From: Sulfurovum sp. UBA12169
GTDB taxonomy: Bacteria; Campylobacterota; Campylobacteria; Campylobacterales; Sulfurovaceae
Length of the DNA: 64,000 nt
Assembly (NCBI GenBank): GCA_002742845.1
Contig: DLUH01000005.1
Span: 507,707-571,706 of the forward strand
Direction: 5' to 3'
The notes beneath the pieces were generated by a model. The model searched no databases, was not told where the DNA came from, and saw only the letters and a program-made list of their open reading frames with translations. A program made the translations under genes and the position numbers. Shown here piece after piece: positions 53,639 through 61,254 of this stretch (position 1 is its first letter; each line of letters opens with the position of its first letter).

Positions 53639-54259
53639 ATGAAATCCGCGGCAAGAGCTATAGCCAAGGCAATATTTCCTGTAGTGGGATACATACTGGC
53701 GAGATTTTTTTGGTATACCTCCAAAAAATCATTTGATATCGAAGGGGAGATTACGCAAGAACAATGCGTAGCAGTATGTTGGCATGGCGAACTGCTTATG
53801 TCGCCCCAGGCCTATAGATATTTTCATAAACACCAACGCTCCTTTGCAATCATTTCGAGACATTTTGACGGAGAGATGATCGCAAGAGTGATGGTGTTTT
53901 TTGCTATCGGATCTTTGAGGGGATCAAGCAGCAAAGGTGCAAAACAGGTGCTGCTTGAAGCGTTTCGTGCCCTAAAGAGAGGAAGCGATCTACTGGTGAC
54001 TCCTGATGGTCCGAGGGGTCCGCGTTATAAAGTGAGTGACGGGGCGCTTGCTTTGGCACGCAAAGCCAATGTGCCCCTGGTAATTATCAATTATCATCCA
54101 AGCAGCTACTGGCAGCTAAACAGTTGGGATAAGTTTATCATCCCAAAACCTTTTTGCAAGATCACCTTTTATTTGCAATCATTGAGCCTTGAAGGTATGG
54201 AGTTGGATGAAGCCAGAGAGTATCTGCAGCAACGGATGCTTGCGCATGCAATTACATAA
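53639..54259 (+). CDS. DUF374 lysophospholipid acyltransferase-like protein
   Basis: 206 aa. WHGELLMSP supplies the His of the acyltransferase motif (a variant of HxxxxD), followed by SRHFDGEMIARVM and the conserved TPDGPRGPRYKVSDGALALA, diagnostic of DUF374. It probably acylates a lipid A or phospholipid intermediate at the inner membrane. It follows miaB by three bases, as the HP0270 homologue does in Helicobacter. Confidence 0.8.
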   Translation: MKSAARAIAKAIFPVVGYILARFFWYTSKKSFDIEGEITQEQCVAVCWHGELLMSPQAYRYFHKHQRSFAIISRHFDGEMIARVMVFFAIGSLRGSSSKGAKQVLLEAFRALKRGSDLLVTPDGPRGPRYKVSDGALALARKANVPLVIINYHPSSYWQLNSWDKFIIPKPFCKITFYLQSLSLEGMELDEAREYLQQRMLAHAIT

Positions 54260-54268
54260 GAGCAGGTG

Positions 54269-55102
54269 ATGGATTTAATACATAAAATTGAATCGTTTCT
54301 CTCTTATCTTTTTGAGGTGAGAGGGTACAGTGAGACGTCAATCATCACGTACGAAGTGGCATTAAGACAGATGCAAGAGGCCAGCCATTTTTATCAAGAA
54401 GAGGGGGTAATGATTTTAGATATTACTTCTTTTCGATTTAAGATAGTCAAAAATAACAAAAAAACCATTGTAAAAAAACTTTCAGCCGTGCGTTCTTTTG
54501 TACGATACCTGCAAGAGCAAGAACATCTGGTGATAAAACTTATCGCGGATGAGTCTATAAAGGTTCCCCATAGCCTTCCAAAGCCTATTGAGGCAACCTA
54601 TATAGAGGAAGTCTTGAGCAAAGCAAATTTAGAGGAAAAATTGCTTGTTTCAATGCTGTATGGTTTGGGACTTCGTATCTCTGAGCTTTCCCATTTGAAA
54701 CTTGAAGAGATCAAGAGAGGATGGGTTCAGATACACGGGAAAGGAAACAAAGTACGCGAATTGCCTCTTTTGAATGTACTGCAACAACTTATTAAGCAGT
54801 ACACAGACGAAAAAATGCCAAAAAAATATTTGTTTGAAAAAGGAAATGCGCCCATGAACAGTGCGCAATTGCGCTATAAGTTGACCAATTTGTTTAAAGC
54901 TTCAGGGATTAAAGCCACCCCTCATCAGCTTCGGCATTCCTTTGCAACGCATTTGCTCAATGAAGGCGCAAGAATAGCCGATGTCAGCCAATTGCTTGGA
55001 CATGCTACGATGGCTACCACGCAGGTCTATACCAAATTGGGTTCAGCAAAGAAGATGCAAGAGTATATGAAAGCACACCCTTTGGCAAAGAGTGAAGAAT
55101 GA
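54269..55102 (+). CDS. xerH: Tyrosine recombinase, XerH-like
   Basis: 277 aa. N-terminal SAM-like domain (1 to about 100) and catalytic domain with the full set: Arg in GLGLRISELSHLK, the His-x-x-Arg in HQLRHSFATHLL, a later His in LLGHATMATTQ and the Tyr in TQVYTKL. Campylobacterota use a single XerH to resolve chromosome dimers at difH; this gene is probably it, since it sits among housekeeping genes. A GTG three bases upstream is an alternative start. No dif site is visible nearby. Confidence 0.85.
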   Translation: MDLIHKIESFLSYLFEVRGYSETSIITYEVALRQMQEASHFYQEEGVMILDITSFRFKIVKNNKKTIVKKLSAVRSFVRYLQEQEHLVIKLIADESIKVPHSLPKPIEATYIEEVLSKANLEEKLLVSMLYGLGLRISELSHLKLEEIKRGWVQIHGKGNKVRELPLLNVLQQLIKQYTDEKMPKKYLFEKGNAPMNSAQLRYKLTNLFKASGIKATPHQLRHSFATHLLNEGARIADVSQLLGHATMATTQVYTKLGSAKKMQEYMKAHPLAKSEE

Positions 55103-55141
55103 GGAATTGGTAATTAGAAATTGGCGAGTGGCGAGGAGCGA

Positions 55142-55270
55142 CACGTCATTCCTGTGCAGGCAGGAATCCCCAGGCTCCTTTGACGTTATGGATCCCCGGG
55201 TAAAGCCCGAGGATGACGAAGATATCGTATTCCTGCCTCTTCACGGCATTTCGGACTTGCACCCCAGGGG
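55142..55270. repeat. Dispersed 'gtcattcc ... ggatgacg' repeat, copy A
   Basis: Non-coding stretch after xerH. It shares CACGTCATTCCTGTGCAG (55142-55159), a 28-base block at 55171-55198 (caggctcc...gatccccg) and gcccgaggatgacgaagata with the region at 62.7-63.0 kb. The ends are inversely related (CGTCATTCC / GGATGACG), giving a foldable unit. Such units are common intergenic repeats in many bacteria. The rest of the 309-base gap shows no gene. Confidence 0.75.
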
Positions 55271-55329
55271 GGGATTTTCAGGCAGGCATCCAAAATCCCT
55301 TAAAATTCGCTGTGATTGGTTGAGATTCT

Positions 55330-55374
55330 GACTCCGTCATGCTGAACTTGTTTCAGTATCAGGATAACGGAGTC
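55330..55374. repeat. Palindromic 'gtcatgctgaac' repeat element
   Basis: GACTCCGT at the left pairs with ACGGAGTC at the right, with further imperfect pairing inward around CTTGTTTCAG. It lies 38 bases beyond the tilS stop codon on the minus strand, so it could end that transcript. A related string (gatcctgaacctgattcaagatgac) is found near 62.7 kb. Confidence 0.65.
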
Positions 55375-55411
55375 AAAACAATAGTGAAGAGTAAGTAAGT
55401 TGGAATTGGCG

Positions 55412-56407
55412 TTAGAAATTAGAAATAAATAATGAAGGGTTGATACCGGCTTCAAAAAGATAGGCGCGTATTTTGGAAGGAATCTTTGCAATTCTGCATG
55501 CTTCTTTGAATTTTTTTGGCATGTAGATAATTTTATAAGGGGCGATAAAAAGCAGATCGTTTTGAAATTCCACGGCCCATTGTCCTCCGACAACAAGCGA
55601 AGATTCTTTTTCTATTTCATTGCGTTGTGCCGCCGAGAGAAGATATCCTCGTTCCTTGAGAATCAGATCGGCCGCTCTAGCCTTGGCTGAGGAGGCGTGC
55701 AGGCGGAGGACTTTGAGTTCTCTGTCTGAGAAAAGTACTGTAAAATCCTCTTGCATTTTTCTTTTATCTTGCCTTAGATAGTCAAAACTGCGCTTGATAC
55801 CTTTGTGGTATCTGGCTATCAAAGGGTCGGCGAAGCGCTGTCTAAAATAATTTCGTTCGTATCTTTCATCGGTATTGCTCTCATCTACAAAATAAGGATG
55901 GCCGTGTGCATGAAGATAATCAAGCAGTTCTTCTTTGGTATGGCTAAGCAGCGGACGAACAATCGTGTAGTTTTTTCTTTGGCTGAGAGGTTCGAGGCCT
56001 ACGAGTTCGCATACTCCCGCCCCTTTGGTGAGCCGCATAAGCAGCCATTCAAGCTGATCGTTGAGCTGGTGCGCCATCAGGAGCGTCTCATAGCGGTGCT
56101 GTTCGATGATGCGATCGAAAAATGCATACCGGAATTTACGCGCATTAGCTTCAAAATGGCTGGTAAAAGAGGGGGCTTTGATGCTATGGCATACAAGGTT
56201 ATATTTTACGGCCAAGGCTTTGGCGTGCGCTTCTTCTTTGCCGCTGTTTTTCCTTGTGCCGTAGTTGACGATAGCGATATCAAAAGGGATATTGTTTTCT
56301 AGCAGCAGAAAAAAAAGAGCTGAAGAATCAACCCCGGCAGAGAAAGCCAGGAGATTCTTTTTGTCAGTGAGCAGTGAACAGTGAGCAGTGAACAGTTTTG
56401 GTTTCAT
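55412..56407 (-). CDS. tilS: tRNA(Ile)-lysidine synthase TilS with altered N-terminus
   Basis: 331 aa. Adds lysine to C34 of tRNA-Ile(CAU), so it is essential. PP-loop LLAFSAGVDSSALFFLL (Ala where Gly is usual in SGGVDS), LLMAHQLNDQLEWLLMRL and RPLLSHTKEELLDYL are conserved. The first 15 residues (MKPKLFTAHCSLLTD) are encoded by a 14-bp tandem repeat at 56364-56396, so the native start has been replaced or extended. The ATG overlaps the four-helix-bundle gene as ATGA. A Met- or Leu-coded start just before the PP-loop could be the older start. Confidence 0.9.
   Translation of the reverse strand: MKPKLFTAHCSLLTDKKNLLAFSAGVDSSALFFLLLENNIPFDIAIVNYGTRKNSGKEEAHAKALAVKYNLVCHSIKAPSFTSHFEANARKFRYAFFDRIIEQHRYETLLMAHQLNDQLEWLLMRLTKGAGVCELVGLEPLSQRKNYTIVRPLLSHTKEELLDYLHAHGHPYFVDESNTDERYERNYFRQRFADPLIARYHKGIKRSFDYLRQDKRKMQEDFTVLFSDRELKVLRLHASSAKARAADLILKERGYLLSAAQRNEIEKESSLVVGGQWAVEFQNDLLFIAPYKIIYMPKKFKEACRIAKIPSKIRAYLFEAGINPSLFISNF
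56364..56396. repeat. 14-bp tandem repeat at the tilS end of the S23 cassette
   Basis: Two perfect copies of GTGAGCAGTGAACA (56367-56380, 56381-56394) plus a partial one. Inverted, it resembles the 14-bp repeat at 56774-56801 (CTG.....TGCTCA shared). It is read through as the TilS N-terminus. Confidence 0.8.
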
Positions 56408-56757
56408 TGTTTTTTTACTGTTTTTGTACTGGATATAAGAAGTTTAAGCAGTTCCTTAATATCTGGATCAATACTATTGAACATCTTTTCATCAATATAC
56501 TTTGATTCAAAAAGAAGAAGCAGCCAATACTCAGTTTCATTTGCCTCTTTAAGAGCAATCATCAATTTATGTAAAAAATCTGCTTTCGATTGAGTATATT
56601 GAGCTTCTCTAACTAAAGCACCGATAGAAGTTCCGCTGCGCAATATTTGCTTTGAAAGGATATACTCCTTATGCTCTTCCTGTAAATATTTTGATAACTT
56701 AATGATACGAAGAGCAAACTGAAAACTTTTATTGCGTAAAATACTTTTATCTTCCAT
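56404..56757 (-). CDS. Four-helix-bundle protein (S23 family)
   Basis: 117 aa, all helical. RNKSFQFALRIIKLSKYLQ, the central ILRSGTSIGALVREAQ and KADFLHKLMIALKEANETEYWL are the marks of the S23/IVS four-helix-bundle family. Relatives sit in 23S rRNA intervening sequences or free in genomes and probably bind nucleic acid; their task is unclear. Here the gene lies between rimO and tilS, overlaps tilS as ATGA, and is bracketed by tandem 14-bp repeats, which points to insertion as a unit. Confidence 0.85.
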   Translation of the reverse strand: MEDKSILRNKSFQFALRIIKLSKYLQEEHKEYILSKQILRSGTSIGALVREAQYTQSKADFLHKLMIALKEANETEYWLLLLFESKYIDEKMFNSIDPDIKELLKLLISSTKTVKKQ

Positions 56758-56773
56758 GCGAATCCGTTCTTAA

Positions 56774-56801
56774 CTGCTAGTTGCTCACTGCTAGTTGCTC
56801 A
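56774..56801. repeat. 14-bp tandem repeat at the rimO end of the S23 cassette
   Basis: Two perfect copies of CTGCTAGTTGCTCA (56774-56787, 56788-56801). It encodes the last residues of RimO (VSEQLAVSN), which are not typical of that family. Same period as, and inversely related to, the repeat at 56367-56394. Confidence 0.8.
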
Positions 56802-58108
56802 CTCACAAGTGTTGCCAGCAATTGGCTCCCTGCCAGCTCTGTAATGCGCGCTTCATACATTTTGCCATACTCTACAGACAGATCGGAAGTATCATTGATA
56901 AGGATTTCTCCATCGATATCTACCGCCCAGGCAAGCGGCCTGGCACTCAGCAGATACTCATGTTCCTCACTTTCTCCGTCTATTGCGACAGTGACGGTTT
57001 TGCCTAGCATTTTTTCAAGGGAGTTGAGGGTAGATCGCTTGGCGATCTCTCCAAGGATTTGTGTCCGTTGTTCTATAACCTCTTGGGGAAGCTGTTCCAT
57101 CGTGTATGCCGGGGTCGTCTCTTCGTTTGAGTAGGCAAAGGTGTTAAACCGGTCAAAACCAAACTCCTCCATAAATACACAAAGCTTTTTAAAGGCTTCT
57201 TTACTCTCTCCGGGATGGCCTGCGATGACGGAGGTGCGGATAAAGGCGTCCGGTTTGCTTTTCATGTAGTTAAGCAATTCGATAGTCTTTTGTTCGCCGA
57301 AACCTCTTTTCATCGTTTTAAGCACACCGTCATCGATATGCTGGATGGGCATATCATAGTACGTTTGAAAAACTTTAGAGTCGGCAATCGCATCAATGAG
57401 CTTCAATGTCGTTGTGCTCGGATAGAGGTAGAGAATGCGCGCAGACTTTACCCCTTCAATCGCCTCTATGGCACAAATAAGGTCAACAAGCCCGTCTTGC
57501 AATCCCATGTCTCTTCCGTAGCTTGAGCTGTCTTGAGAGATAAAAGAAAAGTCGTAAAACCCTTCAGACACCAGATTGCGGACCTCTTTTTGGATAGAAG
57601 CAAGCGTTCTGGAGTGCAGTTTGCCTTTGAAGCTTGGGATCGCACAAAAGGAGCACTGCTGGTTGCATCCTTCGGCGATCTTGATGTAGGCATGGTAGCT
57701 CGAACCTGTAATGACGCGGTTTGAGTTTTCGTTGGCAAGGTAAACTTCAGGAGAGAAGGTGCTGCGTTTTGAGGCGATGATCCCGTCTATTTTTTCATAG
57801 TCTCCCACACCCGTGAAGATGTCGATCTCAGGCATCTGTGCTTGCAGTTCCTCTTTGTAGCGCTCGCTCAGACAGCCGCTCATCACAAGAAGCGAACCTT
57901 CTTTTCGCTCTTCATGCAAGGTAAGCACTGTGTTGATGCTCTCTTCTTTGGCCGCATCGATAAACCCGCAGGTGTTGACGATGATGACATCGGCTTGCGT
58001 GCTGTCATCAGTGATCTCGTAGGACTTGAGGCGTCCCAGCATTACTTCGCTGTCGACCAGGTTTTTGGTGCAGCCAAGGCTGACAAGGTGTAGTTTTTTA
58101 TTTTTCAT
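56777..58108 (-). CDS. rimO: Ribosomal protein uS12 methylthiotransferase RimO
   Basis: 443 aa. Radical SAM enzyme that methylthiolates Asp of ribosomal protein S12. LGCTKNLVDSE and VNTCGFIDAAKEES, a third Cys in SGCLSERY, radical SAM cysteines in CNQQCSFCAIP and a C-terminal TRAM domain are present; SLGCTKN and GFID separate it from MiaB. The extreme C-terminus is encoded by the cassette repeat and probably lies outside the fold. Confidence 0.95.
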   Translation of the reverse strand: MKNKKLHLVSLGCTKNLVDSEVMLGRLKSYEITDDSTQADVIIVNTCGFIDAAKEESINTVLTLHEERKEGSLLVMSGCLSERYKEELQAQMPEIDIFTGVGDYEKIDGIIASKRSTFSPEVYLANENSNRVITGSSYHAYIKIAEGCNQQCSFCAIPSFKGKLHSRTLASIQKEVRNLVSEGFYDFSFISQDSSSYGRDMGLQDGLVDLICAIEAIEGVKSARILYLYPSTTTLKLIDAIADSKVFQTYYDMPIQHIDDGVLKTMKRGFGEQKTIELLNYMKSKPDAFIRTSVIAGHPGESKEAFKKLCVFMEEFGFDRFNTFAYSNEETTPAYTMEQLPQEVIEQRTQILGEIAKRSTLNSLEKMLGKTVTVAIDGESEEHEYLLSARPLAWAVDIDGEILINDTSDLSVEYGKMYEARITELAGSQLLATLVSEQLAVSN

Positions 58109-58279
58109 GATTTTTCTACTTGTAGTGATATTTGCAGGTGATGATGATCATATCTTCAACTCTTCTGTGTCTGCATGATAGATCGTCTGCATAGCAACTT
58201 CTTTATTTTTGGCATTATAACATAATATCAGGAAACGATGATGTCGCTCATTTTTACCCCCTCATGCACACACTCATAA

Positions 58280-59473
58280 TCAATACAAAAATCCAAATAA
58301 CCAAAGCGGTATTTTATTGCCAAAACCGACTTCTATATCATCAGCTGCAACAAAAGAATTTGGCATGTCTTTTATCTGGCTAAATGATTTATTTTTCCCT
58401 CCAATTTCAAATATATACTGATCATCTATCAAAAAATCTCCTTTTTGCGGATAACTTAATCTATGGTTCACCCTAGCTTGTGTTGCAAAAAACTGTTCTC
58501 GCATTGTTCCGATATCTAAACTATCACAATAATAGTTGTTTAAATTGGTATTGTTTAAATAGAGTTTATTCGGTTTTGTAAAAATATTATTGCTTTTTCC
58601 TTTTGATTTGACAGCATAAAATATATTTCCCAAGCTAAGGTATTCTATATATTGATAGAGCGTTGTTCTGTTTATGCCGATTCTTGAAGATAGCTCGCTA
58701 ATATTTAATTGATAAGGTTTTGATATGCATATAAGGCTTATCAGTTGCTTGAGTTTTTGTATATGTTGCGGTTCGATATTGAAAATGATAGGCAAGTCGC
58801 TTTCTATGACGGCATTGATCGTCTCTTCAAGTTTAAGTCCATAAGTATTTTGATTTGCAAAATAATACGGATAGTATCCGCTCTTGATGTATTCTTCCAG
58901 ATGCTCAAACGGTTTTATTTCTTTTAATATATCATGTGTAATAGCTACATGATTTTCCAATATCTCATCAAGCGGAAAACTTTCAAAACTCATACCCAGT
59001 TTTAGCTCCAAAAATTCTCTAAAAGAAAGTCCCTGAACTCTATATAAAACCGCTCGTCTGCTTAGATCAGCTTTTTTGTGTTCTATCTGCATTGCAGAAG
59101 AACCGCTAAATATCACTTTTAAATCCAAAAAATCATATATCTCTTTTAGATCAATCTCGTAATTTTTATATTTATGTATCTCGTCGATCGCCAAAACCGC
59201 GCCGCCGCTTTTGCTAAATGTATCCGCAATGTCATAAAGCCTGATATTGCTCAGCGCTATGCTGTCAGCGCTAAAATAGAGTTTTTTTTCAAGCGGTATG
59301 TCAAGACTATTTAAGTATTGCAGAATCGATGTTGTTTTTCCTGTGCCTCTAGCGCCGATTATACCGACCATTTTTTCAGAAAAATCTATTTTGTGATAAA
59401 AATATCTTTTATAATGATATGTTTGGAGTTTGGAAATTTTTAAATACTTTTCAAATAGTCCTTCTATATTCAT
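58280..59473 (-). CDS. AAA ATPase with DUF4143-type C-terminus
   Basis: 397 aa. P-loop GIIGARGTGKTTSIL (about 37 on), Walker B AVLAIDEIHKYKNYEIDLKEIYD, sensor VIFSGSSAMQIEHKKADLSRRA and LSFREFLELKLG are the AAA_14 marks; the winged-helix part (ISELSSRIGINRTTLYQYIEYL) and a restriction-endonuclease-like DUF4143 end (FLIDDQYIFEIGGKNKS) follow. Such ATPases are widespread, patchily distributed and of unclear role, often acquired. Codons look more AT-rich than neighbours. Two 22-bp operator-like repeats lie just upstream. Confidence 0.85.
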   Translation of the reverse strand: MNIEGLFEKYLKISKLQTYHYKRYFYHKIDFSEKMVGIIGARGTGKTTSILQYLNSLDIPLEKKLYFSADSIALSNIRLYDIADTFSKSGGAVLAIDEIHKYKNYEIDLKEIYDFLDLKVIFSGSSAMQIEHKKADLSRRAVLYRVQGLSFREFLELKLGMSFESFPLDEILENHVAITHDILKEIKPFEHLEEYIKSGYYPYYFANQNTYGLKLEETINAVIESDLPIIFNIEPQHIQKLKQLISLICISKPYQLNISELSSRIGINRTTLYQYIEYLSLGNIFYAVKSKGKSNNIFTKPNKLYLNNTNLNNYYCDSLDIGTMREQFFATQARVNHRLSYPQKGDFLIDDQYIFEIGGKNKSFSQIKDMPNSFVAADDIEVGFGNKIPLWLFGFLY

Positions 59474-59481
59474 TGGAAACC

Positions 59482-59536
59482 TTTGTTGTTTGAAATATAC
59501 AAATTATATCATATTTTGTTGTTTAAAATAAACAAA
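59482..59536. promoter_or_regulatory. Paired 22-bp operator-like repeats upstream of the AAA/DUF4143 gene
   Basis: Two near-identical 22-bp copies, 59482-59503 and 59515-59536, each with inner and outer dyad symmetry (TTTGTT...AACAAA in the second). They differ at two positions and are 33 bp apart, about three helical turns, so a regulator could bind both on one DNA face. The first lies only nine bases from the start codon. Autoregulation by the winged-helix part of the ATPase is one possibility. Confidence 0.5.
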
Positions 59537-59598
59537 AAATGATGCAACATTTAGATTTTAAGTTATTCAGAGGGTTCAATAAGAAAAAAGAGAGGATA

Positions 59599-59623
59599 GA
59601 GCCAGGCAAAAAAGCCTGAACTC
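59599..59623 (-). terminator. Terminator of the major porin gene
   Basis: On the minus strand CAGGC-TTTTTT-GCCTG with flanking GAG...CTC pairing, followed by CTCTCTTTTTTC, 17 bases beyond the porin stop codon. A classic intrinsic terminator. Confidence 0.75.
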
Positions 59624-59640
59624 TAAGTAAGAAGTAATTC

Positions 59641-60933
59641 TTAGAAGTTGTATCTTCCGATTACACGGATAACATTGTTAGTGTCATCAAAATCTTCAAC
59701 ATCTGCATCCATGAAAGCATACGCTGCAGTAAGATCAATGCTGTCAGTCACTTTCGCAGAGTAAGAAAGATCAAACTCGTTGTAGTCACCCATTCCCATA
59801 TCTGACATGCCGTATGCTGCACATACTTTACCGCCAAATACATCCGCACCTACTTTTACCATGAAAGTATCACTGTCAAATGCGATTGCACGCTCATTAA
59901 ACATCATTTGTGTGTAAAGCGCTGTTTGCTGTCCGCCTACGTTAAATACGCCAAATCCGCCATCATCAACAGATGAGAATGCAAGCGCGCCATGGAAGAT
60001 ATCGTATTTCCCGCCGATCATTGCACCGAATGCCACCGTATCGTCACCACTGTTAAAAGTTTCAAATGCATCATGCATTACCGTACCACCTTGCAATCCT
60101 AGAGTGTAGTTTTGCATAAAGTTGTACTGCGCGTCACCCCATAGGATGTTAAGATCGTCATTTGTAAGGAATTCATTTGAATAGTACCATGAACCTGTCA
60201 AAGTCAAGTTTTCGATCGATTTGTTTTGTGCTGTTAGCATAAACACACCGTGATCACCGTTGATCTCTTCAAATGAGTTCATATCAGATGCAGGTGTACC
60301 CAATATTGGAGGCATACCAGCTTGGAAATTAAAGCTTGGATTAAACCCATTCATAGCACCCAATCCGTAACCGTTTTGGTTTGCACTTCTTACCCATGCA
60401 CCTACCAATGTTGTGTTAGAAATATCACTGTTTACAACAAGCAGTGCATCGTATGTGTTTTTAAATACGTTCCACTCTTCAGAGAAAGCAAACGGCGAAA
60501 GCGCTTTTGGAAGCTCTTGACGGCCTAGTTTGAATGATGTATTGTCAAATCCGTATGTCAAATACATTTGAGAAATCCATCCGCCATCAAGGTCGTCCGT
60601 ACCAAATCCTTGCATTACATCACTTACTACGCTGTTTTCAAGGTCAAAAGTTGCCAAACCGCTTACTTCTACACCTGCACCGATGCCGTTGTAAAGATCA
60701 GCATTTACTGCTCTTAATTGAAGACCTGCGTTAGCTGCTGAAGAATCTTGATCGAAAAGATCGCTATAGCCAAACGCATCATGTGTTTGATAATAAAGTG
60801 CTGCTTGTCCTGAGAATTCCCAGCCAGACACTGCCGGAGCCGGAGTTTCTACTACTGGCTCAACTGGAGCGATATCCCCGCCCGCCATAATCATTGTCGA
60901 CGCTACTACTGAAAGTAATAATGTTTTTTTCAT
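59641..60933 (-). CDS. Major outer-membrane porin of Campylobacterota type
   Basis: 430 aa with signal peptide MKKTLLLSVVASTMIMAGG and a Pro/Glu-rich linker (PVEPVVETPAP) before a beta barrel that ends VIRVIGRYNF, with the terminal Phe of outer-membrane proteins. SFKLGRQELPKALSPFAFSEEW is like other porins of the phylum. The start at 60933 has AGGAG; the longer frame lacks a ribosome site. Regular codon use, a strong terminator and an AT-rich leader suggest high expression. The mature start GGDIAPVE is shared in style with the small barrel at 63003-63677. Confidence 0.88.
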   Translation of the reverse strand: MKKTLLLSVVASTMIMAGGDIAPVEPVVETPAPAVSGWEFSGQAALYYQTHDAFGYSDLFDQDSSAANAGLQLRAVNADLYNGIGAGVEVSGLATFDLENSVVSDVMQGFGTDDLDGGWISQMYLTYGFDNTSFKLGRQELPKALSPFAFSEEWNVFKNTYDALLVVNSDISNTTLVGAWVRSANQNGYGLGAMNGFNPSFNFQAGMPPILGTPASDMNSFEEINGDHGVFMLTAQNKSIENLTLTGSWYYSNEFLTNDDLNILWGDAQYNFMQNYTLGLQGGTVMHDAFETFNSGDDTVAFGAMIGGKYDIFHGALAFSSVDDGGFGVFNVGGQQTALYTQMMFNERAIAFDSDTFMVKVGADVFGGKVCAAYGMSDMGMGDYNEFDLSYSAKVTDSIDLTAAYAFMDADVEDFDDTNNVIRVIGRYNF

Positions 60934-61231
60934 TGTAATCTCCTTGATTTTGAATACAGCCAAAGTATAACACATAATATTAAACAATGTCAACAAAATT
61001 AATAAAAAATTAACAGATCGTTAATCAAGACCTTTCAGCCCCGTAAATACGGCACTTTTTTCATAGGCAGCAGAGCAAAATAGATATATAAATTGCCCCA
61101 TAATTGATTGTGTTTAAGGAAAGCCGACCATTTTTTAAGGTTTTAGATACATATTTTCGTGAAGTTTTATGAAATAGATTGAAAAAGGAAGACATGTGCT
61201 TGATCAGGTTTGGCCCAAAAAACCAAAACGG
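60934..61231. other. Intergenic region upstream of the porin
   Basis: 298 bases between the porin start and the antiporter stop. It holds the porin promoter region (AT-rich, atattaaacaatgtcaac and taataaaaaattaacag) and, at its right end, the antiporter terminator. No gene is supported in it. Confidence 0.6.
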
Positions 61232-61254
61232 CTAGGATTTGGTTGGTTTTGGTT
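61216..61254 (-). terminator. Terminator overlapping the antiporter 3' end
   Basis: Stem AACCAAAAC / GTTTTGGTT (61246-61254 and 61221-61229, read on the minus strand) followed by six T (61222-61217). The left arm is inside the coding sequence, where it encodes the Lys-Pro-Lys-Pro-Thr tail, so gene end and terminator are merged. Confidence 0.65.

Noticed and set aside
54266-55102. Integrase of a genomic island
   Set aside because: The recombinase lies within conserved housekeeping genes with no att repeats or phage genes near, so a XerH role fits better.
55092-55331. 79-residue frame after xerH
   Set aside because: It is made of the dispersed repeat; its residues have no protein-like pattern.
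56364-56801. CRISPR-like reading of the 14-bp repeats
   Set aside because: Units are only 14 bp, directly tandem without spacers, and two per side; no cas gene is present.
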